Notes: generated from the sequence alone by a model not told the origin. Positions 18,383 through 28,594 are shown, counted from the first letter of the stretch. The stretch: DNA of 64,000 nucleotides from Flavobacterium sp. NKUCC04_CG (GCF_019345525.1 NZ_JAHKRA010000008.1:62001-126000), one strand, 5' to 3'. A program made the numbers and translations.

Positions 18383-19088
18383 AATTTAAAATATAAACAC
18401 AAGCTTTTTGAAAACTAAAACTGAGAATTAAATATCAAAAAGCATTAATAAGTAAACAAAAACACAATAACAGCTACAAACAAACAATATTTACAACACT
18501 TATCCAACAAAATAATAAAAAAAAATCTTTTCACTAGTAGCAATACATCACACAACTATATGTTTCTATAATAACTTTAAAAAACAGTTAAATTAACTAC
18601 TTTTTAAAGCTTAAACGAAGCATTTTTTGTCTTACAAAAAAAACATTTATGAACCTTTTTATAAACACAGCAACACAAACCCCAAAAACATCCCGTCTCG
18701 ATTTCAAATAGGGAATCATAAACCGATTTCTTTACCTTACACAACCCTTAGGGGATTTTTTAATAAATTATTGATAAAATTAAAAACATAAGTCGCTGTC
18801 TTTTTTATAAATGGAGCATTTAGTAAGAAAATAGAGGCTATTTTTACACTAGGAAAATCATTTTGTATTTAAAAATACAGCATTTTTATTGTGAATTATT
18901 TTAAGGCAGAAATAAATGCTATTTAAACAGTTTATCCAGTATTTAATCATATAATACAATTAAATTATCAAAAGATAGTACATAAATAAAAGAAATAGCT
19001 ATATTTAAAGCGTTTTTTTTAATCAAAAACAAAATTGCGAGTAATACAACTCATAAATATTCTTTATTAACTTTTTAAAATTGAAAAG
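18383..19088. other. AT-rich intergenic region
   Basis: About 700 bases between divergent genes. There are no credible reading frames, clear hairpins or TAnnTTTG box in the part next to DoxX (only TAACTTTT at one mismatch near 19067). Confidence 0.5.
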
Positions 19089-19490
19089 ATGAAAGCAAAC
19101 AACGATTTAGGTCTTCTATTAATTCGAATAGTTATCGGACTTACCATGCTACTGCACGGAATTAACAAAATCATTCACGGACTTGATTACATTAAGGGTC
19201 TAGTCGATGGACACGGATTACCTACTTTTATTAGTTATGGTATTTATATTGGAGAGATTATAGCTCCCATACTGATTATCATTGGATTTCGAACTCGCAT
19301 GGCGAGTTTAGCATTGGTTATTACTTGTATCTGCATTATTCTATTTGCTCACGTCCAAGACGTATTTTCTCTAAATTCAAATGGTGGACTAGCTCTTGAA
19401 TTGATAATCATTTATCTCTTCACCAGCCTTGGACTATTCTTTACTGGAGGTGGAAAAATGTCGGTATCCAACAAAAACCGATGGGATTAA
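19089..19490 (+). CDS. DoxX family membrane protein
   Basis: A 133-residue protein with four predicted membrane helices. The features LGLLLIRIVIGLTMLLHGINK at the start, YIGEIIAPILIIIGFRTR in the middle and GGLALELIIIYLFTSLGLFFTG at the end are typical of DoxX/DoxD-like proteins. Members act around thiosulfate or redox chemistry in some species, but most have no assigned role. It is transcribed alone. Confidence 0.88.
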   Translation: MKANNDLGLLLIRIVIGLTMLLHGINKIIHGLDYIKGLVDGHGLPTFISYGIYIGEIIAPILIIIGFRTRMASLALVITCICIILFAHVQDVFSLNSNGGLALELIIIYLFTSLGLFFTGGGKMSVSNKNRWD

Positions 19491-19500
19491 ACCTCAATCT

Positions 19501-19537
19501 AAAAACCCCAAAATTCTTAAGCGATTTTGGGGTTTTT
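19501..19537. terminator. Bidirectional terminator
   Basis: Perfect 13-bp stem AAAAACCCCAAAA / TTTTGGGGTTTTT with an 11-base loop. It ends doxX (+) and the Kdp histidine kinase gene (-, stop at 19589). Confidence 0.9.
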
Positions 19538-19588
19538 AATTTTAAACTATTGTCAATACACTTTAGTTAGATAAAAATAAGATTTGAA

Positions 19589-21307
19589 TTAAACCGCCCC
19601 TATAAGCACCACCACAAACTCACTCCCCACACCATATTCGCTGTGAACAGCAATGCTTCCACCTTGGGCTTCTATAAATTCTTTACTAATCGCTAAACCG
19701 AGCCCTGTGCCTTCTCTATGGGTTCCTGGAACACGAAAATACCGATCAAAAACTTTAGATAAGTATTCCGGTGGAATACCGATTCCAAAGTCTTTAACAC
19801 TAAAAACAACCGCATCCCCTTGAAGATAAACCTGAATTTGAATGTCGGATTGCTCGTGAGAATAATTGATGGCATTGGTTAGTAGATTAGTCATCACCCA
19901 TGCAGTTTTTTCAGCATCAGCTAGAACGAGTAAATTTGCTATTTCTATTGTTTTTACCAGTTTTATTCCCTTTAAATCTGCCTGTGCCTGATTGGCCATT
20001 ATGGCATAATCAACAATCTTATCCACCGCAGTATTATGAATGTTAAGCTGTATATTTCCACTTTCAACCTGAGTCATATTGAGCAATTCTGCTGTTATTT
20101 TTAGTAATCGGTTGGCATCGTCCTGAATACCTGTTACTAAATTTTGTTGCTCCTTATTTAACATACCTATTCGTTCATTTTCCAACAATTGCAAGCTGAG
20201 TTTCATCGAAGCAATGGGTGTCTTAAATTCATGAGATACCGTAGCTATAAAGCGGGTCTTAGCGAAATCCAATTCCTTGTATTCTGTAATATTTCTCAAT
20301 ATTAAAACATGTCCTACCAACTCCTTAAGCCATTCGCCTGTAGGTATCACTTCAATGTGAATTACCTCTTGAGAATAGTAACCTTCTTTGCCATTGGCCA
20401 TGATTTTTAAGGTTTCGGCGGTTTGATCTCCTGATCGTTCCAAATTGCGCAATAGAAGTCGAATCAAGTCGTTTTCCAATGCCAAATCCCTACTGCTAAA
20501 ACCAATCATTTGAAGCTCGGATAAGCCCGTAACTTTACATGCTTCTTCATTGGCAAAAATCACTTTCCAATTTTCATCCAAACCGATTACCGGATCTTGC
20601 ATATTGTTGATTAAAGCTTCTATTCTCTTTTTTTGACGCATGAGTTGCGCCAGATTACTACTGTTGTATTCCTCCAACTTCTCTGCCATAGTATTAAAGG
20701 ATTTGGCCAAATCACCAAATTCATTATGGTCTTCGAAATGCACGCGTTCATCATATTTAGTAGCGGCAATTTTTTGAATGCTGTGGGTTAATTCACTGAT
20801 CGGATTTGAGATGTTTGACGGTAAGTTGACCAATAAGGTAAAAGCTATGATAAAACATGCCGTACCCGTAACGGCAATCCACACCGTAGCCCGATTGGCA
20901 GTATCTTGTGCAAACTGGCTTTTTTGTTCAATCGCCTGCATATTCATACTCATCAACTCTAAGAGTGAATTTCTGATTTTACTCAAGTTCGCAATTGACT
21001 GACCATTATTACGATATTCTTGGAAATGCTCGCGCAATTGTTTATTGATTTTCTGTTCCCCCTCCTCAGTAGCATTGAGTTCCTGAAGCTTTAATTCTTC
21101 TTCAAAATGAGCGAAATCTGGGGTGGCTTGACTTTCTATATCCTGCAACATCTGCTTGGAATAAATCACTGAATTATAATTGTCTAACAATATATTTTCG
21201 GTGTCATTTTTTAAAAAATGAATATAAATTGCCCCAACCAAACCCAACAAAACAATCAAAATAAACAGTAATCCCACTCCTAGGGTTAACTTGGTTTTAA
21301 TTCTCAT
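19589..21307 (-). CDS. Sensor histidine kinase (Kdp-associated, separate from KdpD)
   Basis: A 572-residue membrane kinase. It has an N-terminal helix (~8-30), a periplasmic helical sensor (~31-145), a second helix (~146-165), HAMP (~168-220), a PAS domain (~230-340), HisKA with the phospho-acceptor H359 in SHEFKTP, and HATPase with N, G1 (DFGIGIP) and G2 (GTGLGLA) boxes. It is the last gene of the kdp operon, 79 bases after the KdpD-like gene. In E. coli the kinase and the KdpD sensor are one chain; here they are two. It probably phosphorylates the response regulator at 28645. Confidence 0.9.
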   Translation of the reverse strand: MRIKTKLTLGVGLLFILIVLLGLVGAIYIHFLKNDTENILLDNYNSVIYSKQMLQDIESQATPDFAHFEEELKLQELNATEEGEQKINKQLREHFQEYRNNGQSIANLSKIRNSLLELMSMNMQAIEQKSQFAQDTANRATVWIAVTGTACFIIAFTLLVNLPSNISNPISELTHSIQKIAATKYDERVHFEDHNEFGDLAKSFNTMAEKLEEYNSSNLAQLMRQKKRIEALINNMQDPVIGLDENWKVIFANEEACKVTGLSELQMIGFSSRDLALENDLIRLLLRNLERSGDQTAETLKIMANGKEGYYSQEVIHIEVIPTGEWLKELVGHVLILRNITEYKELDFAKTRFIATVSHEFKTPIASMKLSLQLLENERIGMLNKEQQNLVTGIQDDANRLLKITAELLNMTQVESGNIQLNIHNTAVDKIVDYAIMANQAQADLKGIKLVKTIEIANLLVLADAEKTAWVMTNLLTNAINYSHEQSDIQIQVYLQGDAVVFSVKDFGIGIPPEYLSKVFDRYFRVPGTHREGTGLGLAISKEFIEAQGGSIAVHSEYGVGSEFVVVLIGAV

Positions 21308-21386
21308 ATATCTTTACTAAGGTATTTTTTCCCAATTACTTATCCAACTGTACGCATAAAACGAGGATCTGACCACTTCATTTATA

Positions 21387-22511
21387 CTAGGACATAATGA
21401 TAACATCTACAGCCGATGAAGATAACTTTTTTAACAACTGATTGAACACATTAGACGCTAAAATAATTTGATACAATTGCAATCTGGGTTTCCCGATACA
21501 AATGGTAGTTATTTTGCGCTCTTCTACCTGTTGTAAGATAGCTTGAGCAACACTGTTGTTTTCAACTTTAATAATTTCCGCCCCCAATTCAGTAGCCAGT
21601 TTTAGGTTGTTGATCAAATGTCTTTGTTTGGCCAAAGATATTTTATTGGGACTTTCCCGAGTTGTTTGTACATACAATACATACCACCTAGAATGAAAAT
21701 AGTTGGCCAATCGAGCTGATTTTCTAATTACCGCCTTGGCCGTCTTCTCATTACTGCTAATACAAGCTAAAAAACGCGTCGGACGCGCGTGTATGGATGA
21801 ACTTATTTCAGTCTCCACCTTTTTTTCTACATGTGATGCAACCTCCTTTAAAGCCAACTCTCGAAGTTGTAAAATATTGGACTTAGTAAAAAAATTCTTT
21901 AGAGCCGCGGCAATTTTATCATTTTTATAAATTTTGCCTTGAATTAAGCGTTCCATCAAATCGGAAACCGTTAAATCGATATTAACTATTTCATCTGCCT
22001 GAGCCAAAACCTGATCAGGAATACGCTCTTGTATATCAATTCCCGTAATCTCCTTTACCTCGGCGTTTAAACTTTCAATATGTTGAATATTAACCGCCGA
22101 AATCACATTGATTCCGGCGTCTAATATATCCATAACATCTTGCCATCGCTTATCGTTTTTACTACCGCTCATATTCGAATGAGCCAACTCATCAACGATT
22201 ACGACCTCAGGTCTAATCGCTAATATCGCCTCCAAATCCATGTCTTCAACCTGTTTTCCCTTATAAAAAAACTGCTTTCTAGGAATCACGACTAAACCCT
22301 CAACCAAAGCTTCAGTTTCCTCGCGTTGATGCGTCTCTACAAAACCAACCTTGACCTTGACACCACTTTTCATCAAATCATGTGCCTCCTGTAACATGCG
22401 ATACGTTTTTCCTACTCCAGCACTCATTCCGATATAAACCTTGAATTTACCGCGTTTAGAACGGCGAATTAATTTTAAAAACTCCTCGGCGGATTGGCGT
22501 TCTTCTTGCAT
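21387..22511 (-). CDS. kdpD: KdpD N-terminal sensor module (no kinase domain)
   Basis: A 374-residue cytoplasmic protein equal to the N-terminal KdpD domain plus the universal-stress domain. The KdpD Walker A is GMSAGVGKTYRML (residues 28-40), followed by GFVETHQREETEALVEGL and VDELAHSNMSGSKNDKRWQDV. The second half is a Usp-like fold (FLACISSNEKTAKAVIRKSARLA). The DUF4118 membrane region and the kinase of full KdpD are absent, and the next gene supplies a kinase. It should sense potassium, ATP or turgor state and act on that kinase or the pump. It begins 9 bases after the porin gene. Confidence 0.9.
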   Translation of the reverse strand: MQEERQSAEEFLKLIRRSKRGKFKVYIGMSAGVGKTYRMLQEAHDLMKSGVKVKVGFVETHQREETEALVEGLVVIPRKQFFYKGKQVEDMDLEAILAIRPEVVIVDELAHSNMSGSKNDKRWQDVMDILDAGINVISAVNIQHIESLNAEVKEITGIDIQERIPDQVLAQADEIVNIDLTVSDLMERLIQGKIYKNDKIAAALKNFFTKSNILQLRELALKEVASHVEKKVETEISSSIHARPTRFLACISSNEKTAKAVIRKSARLANYFHSRWYVLYVQTTRESPNKISLAKQRHLINNLKLATELGAEIIKVENNSVAQAILQQVEERKITTICIGKPRLQLYQIILASNVFNQLLKKLSSSAVDVIIMS

Positions 22512-22520
22512 AGTGTTGTT

Positions 22521-23603
22521 TTAAAATTTTATGGACAAACTGGTACTCGCAAAAGCATTAGTAGACACAGCACGCTCATTACTAGTAAAAATAGCGTCTT
22601 TACTGTCAAAATTACGCAGTTCGATGCGCCACAATACTTGATTTGTTATCCTATAATCAAAATTGACGGAATAACCCCAAGTTTGAAATCCGTTTTCAGT
22701 ATCCGTAACTAATATCACTTGTTTTTTATCCGAATAATATTCGCCACGAAGACTCCAACTCCATTTGTCGTTAAAGGTATATTTCCCTATTAAACTCGGA
22801 CTATACCACATATTATAGGATTTACTGTGTTTGTACTGCTGTTGAACTCCAATATCAAAACCCGCAATCAGTTGTATCTTTGGACTGATTTTTATTTGCG
22901 TATACAAATCGTGAAAGTACCGCATTTGTCTTAAGCTGTCCGGTGTATCACTACCGATAAAGGAACTGCTGTTAATCAGGAATTTCTCATGGGGTTGGTA
23001 GGTCAGTTGATGTCCAAATGCCAGCGTATGATTGCCGTCAACACGTTGCAGACGTTGCCATCCATTTAATACTAAACCACTTAAAAACCACTTTTGATTC
23101 GGTGATTTGTAGGAAATCTTAACTCCCGACGAAAAATAAGGCGAATTTTCAGCTGGAATACTTCGAGTCAAGGTCCATACATCCGCTCCCACAGCACTCT
23201 CATAACCGATATGTGAACTAAAAATACCTGCATCCAACCACAAATCCTTGGTCTCTGATAGTTTTAATCCCACATTGGCCTCATAAATGTTTTTTAATCC
23301 ATCGGGTTCTGCTGCTAAGTTAGACGTGACATAACTGCCCGCCATTAAAGCTATTTTTCCACGAACCCGATCTTTTTCGTAAGTTGCTCGAATCATTCCA
23401 AAATTAAGACTGACTTCATTATGTCGATTAAACGAATACAAATACCCGGGTAGTTGGTTGTTCTTGGGCTGATTAAAGCTGTAACTATAATACAATTCGG
23501 CATAACCGTCAATAGTCAATGCCGGTTTGGATATCGTATCATGTTGTGCCACAGCAATAGCTACTCCACCGAGGAGTAGCGCTATACTAAATAAGTTTTT
23601 CAT
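22521..23603 (-). CDS. Outer-membrane porin, BBP2/OmpL-like, in the kdp operon
   Basis: A 360-residue protein with a signal peptide (ending AVAQ) and the beta-barrel pattern of putative porin-2 family proteins (LTIDGYAELYYSYSFNQP, RATYEKDRVRGKIALMAGSY, WLDAGIFSSHIGYES, ending SLSIKF). The gene starts 5 bases after the kdpC stop and ends 9 bases before kdpD, so it is firmly part of the operon. I infer that it lets K+ through the outer membrane when the Kdp pump is needed. Confidence 0.85.
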   Translation of the reverse strand: MKNLFSIALLLGGVAIAVAQHDTISKPALTIDGYAELYYSYSFNQPKNNQLPGYLYSFNRHNEVSLNFGMIRATYEKDRVRGKIALMAGSYVTSNLAAEPDGLKNIYEANVGLKLSETKDLWLDAGIFSSHIGYESAVGADVWTLTRSIPAENSPYFSSGVKISYKSPNQKWFLSGLVLNGWQRLQRVDGNHTLAFGHQLTYQPHEKFLINSSSFIGSDTPDSLRQMRYFHDLYTQIKISPKIQLIAGFDIGVQQQYKHSKSYNMWYSPSLIGKYTFNDKWSWSLRGEYYSDKKQVILVTDTENGFQTWGYSVNFDYRITNQVLWRIELRNFDSKDAIFTSNERAVSTNAFASTSLSIKF

Positions 23604-23608
23604 ACTTG

Positions 23609-24169
23609 TTATTTGATTTGGTCTAAGGCAATATTCAAACGCAATACATTAACTTTCTCGGGACCAAAAATCCCCAATAAGGGACTTTCGATTTGGTTGT
23701 GAATTAATTGCATCACCACACTCTCTGAAAGATTTCTACTAGTGGCAATTCGAGCCACTTGAACCACAGCTGCTTGTACGGAATAGTTGGGATCCAACCC
23801 ACTACCGCTTGCCGTTACTAAATCAACGGGAATATCTTCTTTTTTAACCCTAGGGTTCTTGTCCATAAATTCGTCGATACGCTGTGACACCTGAGCTAAA
23901 TATTCGGGATTGGTAACGGCTTTATTACTGGCACCAGAACCCGCAGCATTATAATCGACAGCGGAAGGCCGCGATGAAAAATACTTCTCGGAAACAAAAG
24001 CCTGTCCGATATTCACATAATAGGCCTTGCCGTTATGTCTCACCAATTCGCCCTTACCGGCGTTCGGTGAAAACTGAGCAAATCCCCAAACAATTAGTGG
24101 ATATACCACAACTAATAACAACATGGTTCCACCTGTAAGCAATAGGGAAGAAAGTATATTTTTTTTCAT
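23609..24169 (-). CDS. kdpC: Potassium-transporting ATPase subunit KdpC
   Basis: A 186-residue protein with one N-terminal membrane helix and a periplasmic domain carrying FSSRPSAVDYNAAGSGASN, SGSGLDPNYSVQAA and GPEKVNVLRLNIAL, all standard KdpC blocks. It supports K+ delivery to KdpA. It lies between kdpB and the porin gene. Confidence 0.96.
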   Translation of the reverse strand: MKKNILSSLLLTGGTMLLLVVVYPLIVWGFAQFSPNAGKGELVRHNGKAYYVNIGQAFVSEKYFSSRPSAVDYNAAGSGASNKAVTNPEYLAQVSQRIDEFMDKNPRVKKEDIPVDLVTASGSGLDPNYSVQAAVVQVARIATSRNLSESVVMQLIHNQIESPLLGIFGPEKVNVLRLNIALDQIK

Positions 24170-24242
24170 TTTTATTATATTTTAAACCTTGTTTTTAAAC
24201 ACATTAAAACACGGTACTTAAAGTTAAAATTTAAATATAGAA

Positions 24243-26255
24243 CTAAACAAATAGTGCAACAAACAAATCGATTAACTTGATACCAACGAAGGGAACCAAG
24301 ATACCGCCGAGACCGTATATCAATAAATTTCGTCTCAATAAAGCACTGGCACCAATTGGTTTATATGCAACCCCTTTTAAAGCCAGAGGTATTAAAATCG
24401 GGATGATGATGGCATTGAAAATCACTGCGGATAGTATGGCACTTTCGGGACTGTGCAATTGCATAATATTCAATCCATTTAAAGCGGGTATGGCCGTGAT
24501 AAAAAGTGCTGGAATCAAAGCAAAATATTTGGCAACATCGTTAGCAATACTAAAGGTGGTTAAGGTGCCACGGGTCATCAACAACTGTTTACCGATTTCA
24601 ACAATTTCGATCAGTTTGGTCGGATCATTATCCAAGTCAACCATATTACCCGCTTCCTTAGCCGCTTGAGTACCGCTGTTCATCGCTACCCCAACATTGG
24701 CCTGAGCCAAAGCCGGTGCGTCATTGGTACCATCGCCCATCATAGCAACCAGTCGACCTTCGCTTTGTTCCTTTTTGATGTAATTCATCTTATCTTCAGG
24801 CTTGGCTTCCGCTATATAGTCAGCAACACCCGCTTTTTCAGCTATAAAACGCGCCGTTAAAGGATTATCTCCGGTAACCATTACTGTTTTAATACCCATC
24901 ATTCGCAATCGCGCAAAACGCTCCTGAATGCCCGGTTTCACGATATCCTGCAATTCTACTACACCGATAATTTTTTCGTTTTCCGAAACGACCAAGGGCG
25001 TTCCTCCATTATTAGCGATTTTCTCGACGATCTCCTGAATTTCCAGTGGATAGCTATTTCCTTTTTCCTCACACAGTTTTCGAATAGCATCAGCGGCACC
25101 TTTGCGGATGCGCAGCCCGTCAAAATCAATTCCAGAACTCCGTGTTTCAGCGGTAAAAGGAATAAAAACCGGATTGCTAATCCCGTAGCTTTTCGGGTCT
25201 TTACCCGCTAATTCTATAATGGATTTTCCCTCTGGGGTTTCATCACTCATCGAACTCAATACGACCGATTTCTGAAAATGTAGCGGATCAACGCCCTCAG
25301 CCGTATAAAATTGAGTCGCTTTTCGATTTCCAATCGTGATGGTTCCCGTCTTATCCAGTAGTAAAACGTCAATATCTCCTGCTACTTCCACTGCTCTTCC
25401 ACTTTTGGTAATCACATTAGCGCGTAAGGCTCTATCCATACCCGCTATTCCAATCGCGGACAACAAACCTCCTATAGTCGTTGGAATCAAACAAACGAAC
25501 AACGAAATAAATGCGGCAATGGTAATGGGTACTCCTGCATAATCTGCAAAGGGTTTTAAAGTCACGGTAACAATAATAAAAATCATCGTAAATCCAGCCA
25601 ACAATATGGTTAATGCAATTTCATTAGGTGTTTTTTGTCTGCTGGCTCCTTCTACCAAAGCGATCATTTTATCCAAAAAACTATCTCCTGGTTGTGTTGT
25701 TACCAACACTTTAATTTGGTCAGACAGTACTTTAGTACCTCCGGTAACCGAACTTTTATCTCCACCAGCTTCGCGAATTACCGGCGCGCTTTCACCTGTA
25801 ATTGCACTTTCATCAATGGTTGCAAGTCCTTCCATAATTTCTCCATCAGCAGCTATGATATCACCCGCTCTACAGATAAAGACACTCCCCTTCTGCAAGC
25901 TAGAGGAAGATACTATCGTACCGTCTTCTAAAGTAGCTGGTGTTTCCTCTCTGGTTTTACGCAAACTATCCGCCTGAGCTTTTCCACGAGCCTCCGCTAT
26001 GGCTTCGGCAAAATTGGCGAACAACAAAGTGAATAAAAGCAAGATAAATATGGTTAAATTATACCCAAAACTCCCTTGACTTTTTTCGCCTAATAAAATC
26101 CAAATACAAACCAAAAACAGTACAAAAGCACCAATTTCTACCGTAAACATCACCGGATTTTTAATTAAGGTTCGCGGATTGAGTTTTATAAAGGATTGTT
26201 TTATTGCATCATAAAATACTCTTTTATCAAAAAGAGATTTGTTATTTGTATTCAT
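24243..26255 (-). CDS. kdpB: Potassium-transporting P-type ATPase subunit KdpB
   Basis: A 670-residue P-type ATPase, close to the usual ~680. It has the TGES actuator loop (ITGESAPV), the phosphorylation motif DKTGTIT, the hinge [23 protein letters not shown], and the KdpB-typical [24 protein letters not shown]. It hydrolyses ATP to drive K+ uptake with KdpA. It is third in the operon after kdpF and kdpA. Confidence 0.97.
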   Translation of the reverse strand: MNTNNKSLFDKRVFYDAIKQSFIKLNPRTLIKNPVMFTVEIGAFVLFLVCIWILLGEKSQGSFGYNLTIFILLLFTLLFANFAEAIAEARGKAQADSLRKTREETPATLEDGTIVSSSSLQKGSVFICRAGDIIAADGEIMEGLATIDESAITGESAPVIREAGGDKSSVTGGTKVLSDQIKVLVTTQPGDSFLDKMIALVEGASRQKTPNEIALTILLAGFTMIFIIVTVTLKPFADYAGVPITIAAFISLFVCLIPTTIGGLLSAIGIAGMDRALRANVITKSGRAVEVAGDIDVLLLDKTGTITIGNRKATQFYTAEGVDPLHFQKSVVLSSMSDETPEGKSIIELAGKDPKSYGISNPVFIPFTAETRSSGIDFDGLRIRKGAADAIRKLCEEKGNSYPLEIQEIVEKIANNGGTPLVVSENEKIIGVVELQDIVKPGIQERFARLRMMGIKTVMVTGDNPLTARFIAEKAGVADYIAEAKPEDKMNYIKKEQSEGRLVAMMGDGTNDAPALAQANVGVAMNSGTQAAKEAGNMVDLDNDPTKLIEIVEIGKQLLMTRGTLTTFSIANDVAKYFALIPALFITAIPALNGLNIMQLHSPESAILSAVIFNAIIIPILIPLALKGVAYKPIGASALLRRNLLIYGLGGILVPFVGIKLIDLFVALFV

Positions 26256-26345
26256 ATATAATCGTGTTTTTAAATATAGGTCTCTGCAATCTCCTTAGCT
26301 ATTTGATCAGTACAAATTCTAAATAAGAATGCAAACCATAATTAT

Positions 26346-28037
26346 TTATTGGTGTAGGGTAAAATATTCCGCGATAGGTCCGAGGGTTAATGCCGGAAAA
26401 AAGGCCAAAGCAGCAATGATCAAAATAATGGTCAATATCAGAACCCCAAAAGTCGCTGTATCGGTTTTTAATGTACCTGAGCTCTCGGGGATATAAGCCT
26501 TTTGCGCCAACAAACCCGCAATAGCCACCGGTCCAATAATCGGTATAAATCGCGCTAATAATAGTACGATTCCCGTACTGATATTCCACCATGGTGTATT
26601 ATCTCCCAAACCTTCAAACCCGCTTCCGTTATTAGCAGAGGACGATGTATATTCATAGAGCATTTCTGAAAAACCGTGAAACGAAGGATTATTTAGAGTT
26701 TCTTGCGTCCATTCGGGTACTGAAACTGCCAATGCCGTTCCTACTAAGATTAGCAACGGATGAACCAAAGCTATAATCAGCGCTATTTTAATCTCTCGAG
26801 CTTCGATTTTCTTTCCAAAAAATTCAGGTGTACGTCCAACCATTAACCCGCTGATAAACACCGCTAATATCACAAATATGAAAAAGTTTAAAATACCGAC
26901 TCCAACACCACCATAAAAACTGTTGATCATCATGGCTAACAACTCATTCATACCCGAAAGCGGCATCGAACTATCGTGCATTGAATTGACCGATCCCGTA
27001 GAAATCACCGTAGTTGCAATACTCCAAAAACCAGAAGCCGCCGCTCCAATACGCGTTTCTTTCCCCTCCATAGCCCCGGCATCCATATTGATTCCCATTC
27101 TTTCAATTGCAGGATTCCCAGCACTTTCCATCACGATATTTGGAATTACCAGACATAAAAACCCGACTGTCATAACTCCAAAAATCATATAGGAGAAACG
27201 TTTTCTGTTGATGTAAATACCAAAGGCAAAAATCATCGCAAAAGGAATGATTAATTGCGCAATCATTTCCACCATATTAGTGGTGTAATTCGGATTTTCA
27301 AACGGGTGAGCTGAGTTGGTTCCAAAAAAACCTCCTCCATTGGTGCCCAAGTGTTTGATCGCTATAAATGCGGCAGCCGGTCCACGAGACACTTCTACAC
27401 TTTGACCTTCCAAAGCACTCATAGTATCTTTACCTTCAAAAGTCATCGGTGTGCCATTAAAAACCAAAATAAGCGCTACAAGCACGCTAAGAGGTAATAA
27501 TATACGCGTAATCGATTTGACAAAAAACACATAAAAATTGCCTAAATGCTGCGCTGTTTTATGTTTAAAAGCCTCAAAAACCACCACAGCCGCCGCCATA
27601 CCACTTGCCGCACTGACAAATTGTAAAAACATCAAAACCAATTGCGACAAATAACTGACCCCGGTCTCACCGGAATAATGCTGCAAATTGCAATTAACCA
27701 CAAACGATATCACGGTATTAAAAGCTAAATCTGCCGACATATTCGGATTATTATCTGGATTTAACGGTAAGTACTGCTGGGTCATCAGCAATACAAACAC
27801 CATCACAAACCAAACGAGATTTATGCAGAGCAAGGCTTTTAAATGTTGTTGCCAATTCATCGAACTAGTTGCATCAATACGACTCATTTGGTAAAGGCGT
27901 TTTTCCAAAGGATTGCAAATGAAATCCAAAAAAGTACGGTCTCCCGCATAAACTCTGGCAATATACTTGCCTAACGGAATAGCTATGGCGACAGCAAGTA
28001 AAAACATCGCGATAATTCCCAGTATTTCTGTATTCAT
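26346..28037 (-). CDS. kdpA: Potassium-transporting ATPase subunit KdpA
   Basis: A 563-residue K+ channel-like subunit with about ten membrane helices. A selectivity-filter segment is TNGGGFFGTNSAHPFENPN, and other filter repeats include NCNLQHYSGETG and SSANNGSGFEGL. The start is ATG 28037, at MNTEILGI; the upstream in-frame start at 28055 adds six residues. It lies 88 bases downstream of kdpF. Confidence 0.97.
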   Translation of the reverse strand: MNTEILGIIAMFLLAVAIAIPLGKYIARVYAGDRTFLDFICNPLEKRLYQMSRIDATSSMNWQQHLKALLCINLVWFVMVFVLLMTQQYLPLNPDNNPNMSADLAFNTVISFVVNCNLQHYSGETGVSYLSQLVLMFLQFVSAASGMAAAVVVFEAFKHKTAQHLGNFYVFFVKSITRILLPLSVLVALILVFNGTPMTFEGKDTMSALEGQSVEVSRGPAAAFIAIKHLGTNGGGFFGTNSAHPFENPNYTTNMVEMIAQLIIPFAMIFAFGIYINRKRFSYMIFGVMTVGFLCLVIPNIVMESAGNPAIERMGINMDAGAMEGKETRIGAAASGFWSIATTVISTGSVNSMHDSSMPLSGMNELLAMMINSFYGGVGVGILNFFIFVILAVFISGLMVGRTPEFFGKKIEAREIKIALIIALVHPLLILVGTALAVSVPEWTQETLNNPSFHGFSEMLYEYTSSSANNGSGFEGLGDNTPWWNISTGIVLLLARFIPIIGPVAIAGLLAQKAYIPESSGTLKTDTATFGVLILTIILIIAALAFFPALTLGPIAEYFTLHQ

Positions 28038-28125
28038 ATATATTAAATTAAACATTTACATAACATTATTTATCTACTTATAAAAAAACATGTTACACTA
28101 AATATATTTACATTTATAATTGGCT

Positions 28126-28203
28126 TTAAAATTTTTCAGGGTGTATTAAAACGTAACACATATATCCAAAAACGGCCAGGGCCAAAAGCAATAAAAAAAT
28201 CAT
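28126..28203 (-). CDS. kdpF: KdpF-like mini subunit
   Basis: A 25-residue single-helix protein: ATG at 28203, a hydrophobic stretch with AVFGYMCYVLIHPEKF, then stop. The ending HPEKF and the place directly before kdpA are as in known KdpF (about 25-29 residues), a lipid-like stabiliser of the KdpABC complex. It is too short for standard gene calling. Confidence 0.85.
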   Translation of the reverse strand: MIFLLLLALAVFGYMCYVLIHPEKF

Positions 28204-28221
28204 ATTTTAAAGGTTTTTAAA

Positions 28222-28308
28222 TTAAATAGAACTAAAAAAATCAATGCTTTTGTAGCAAATCACAAAGCCGACTAAACCGACTAAAAGCAAGAGTAGTGCA
28301 ATCATCAT
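28222..28308 (-). CDS. Second mini membrane protein in the kdp operon
   Basis: A 28-codon frame starting ATGATG at 28308 and ending TAA 18 bases before the kdpF start. The product is one hydrophobic helix (MMIALLLLLVGLVGFVICY) with a short tail KSIDFFSSI. Size, composition and position are like KdpF but the tail is different. I infer a second small partner of the Kdp complex. A chance frame, or overlap with a promoter, remains possible. Confidence 0.5.
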   Translation of the reverse strand: MMIALLLLLVGLVGFVICYKSIDFFSSI

Positions 28309-28481
28309 CGGGAATTTTTAAATAAAATAATTGGAATTAATTGAACGGTATCCGTCTTGCTACGCATTGGAACTGCGGTAGTTTTGATTCCTAAAATCGG
28401 ATTGGGCTGATCGTTTTTCGACAGCAATACCACTTTGAGAAAGTGGTGTGTAAGGAGCTTAATAGGTTGTTGTATGTTCAT
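28305..28481 (-). CDS. Possible 58-residue protein upstream of the mini genes
   Basis: ATG at 28481; the stop TGA overlaps the ATG of the 28-residue frame as ATGA, a layout typical of translational coupling. The product (starts MNIQQPIKLLTHHFLKVVLL, ends IPIILFKNSR) resembles nothing I know. The region may equally be the kdp control region. Low confidence. Confidence 0.25.
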   Translation of the reverse strand: MNIQQPIKLLTHHFLKVVLLSKNDQPNPILGIKTTAVPMRSKTDTVQLIPIILFKNSR

Positions 28482-28482
28482 G

Positions 28483-28503
28483 GTGTATAAATTTGATATA
28501 CAC
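28483..28503. promoter_or_regulatory. Inverted repeat in the kdp control region
   Basis: GTGTATA, 7 bases, TATACAC: a perfect inverted repeat between the response-regulator terminator and the kdp mini genes. It is a candidate binding site for the NtrC-type regulator encoded next door. Confidence 0.35.
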
Positions 28504-28594
28504 ACTATAGCCAATTCCCATACCAATAAAACAGCAATAGCTATAACTCCCTGTAAGACAATACGCTTAAACCAAAATCGAATTGTGTACAAAC

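Noticed and set aside
26299..26592. Frame on the minus strand overlapping the kdpA end
   Set aside because: A shadow of kdpA in another frame; kdpA itself is certain.
28286..28301. A true sigma-54 promoter
   Set aside because: One of the two essential G bases of the -24 element is T and the site overlaps a likely gene. It is kept only as a weak idea in the findings.
28482..28592. N-terminal extension of the 58-residue frame to 95 residues
   Set aside because: It needs a TTG start next to the upstream terminator and runs through the inverted repeat. The ATG at 28481 is the only reasonable start, and even that frame is doubtful.
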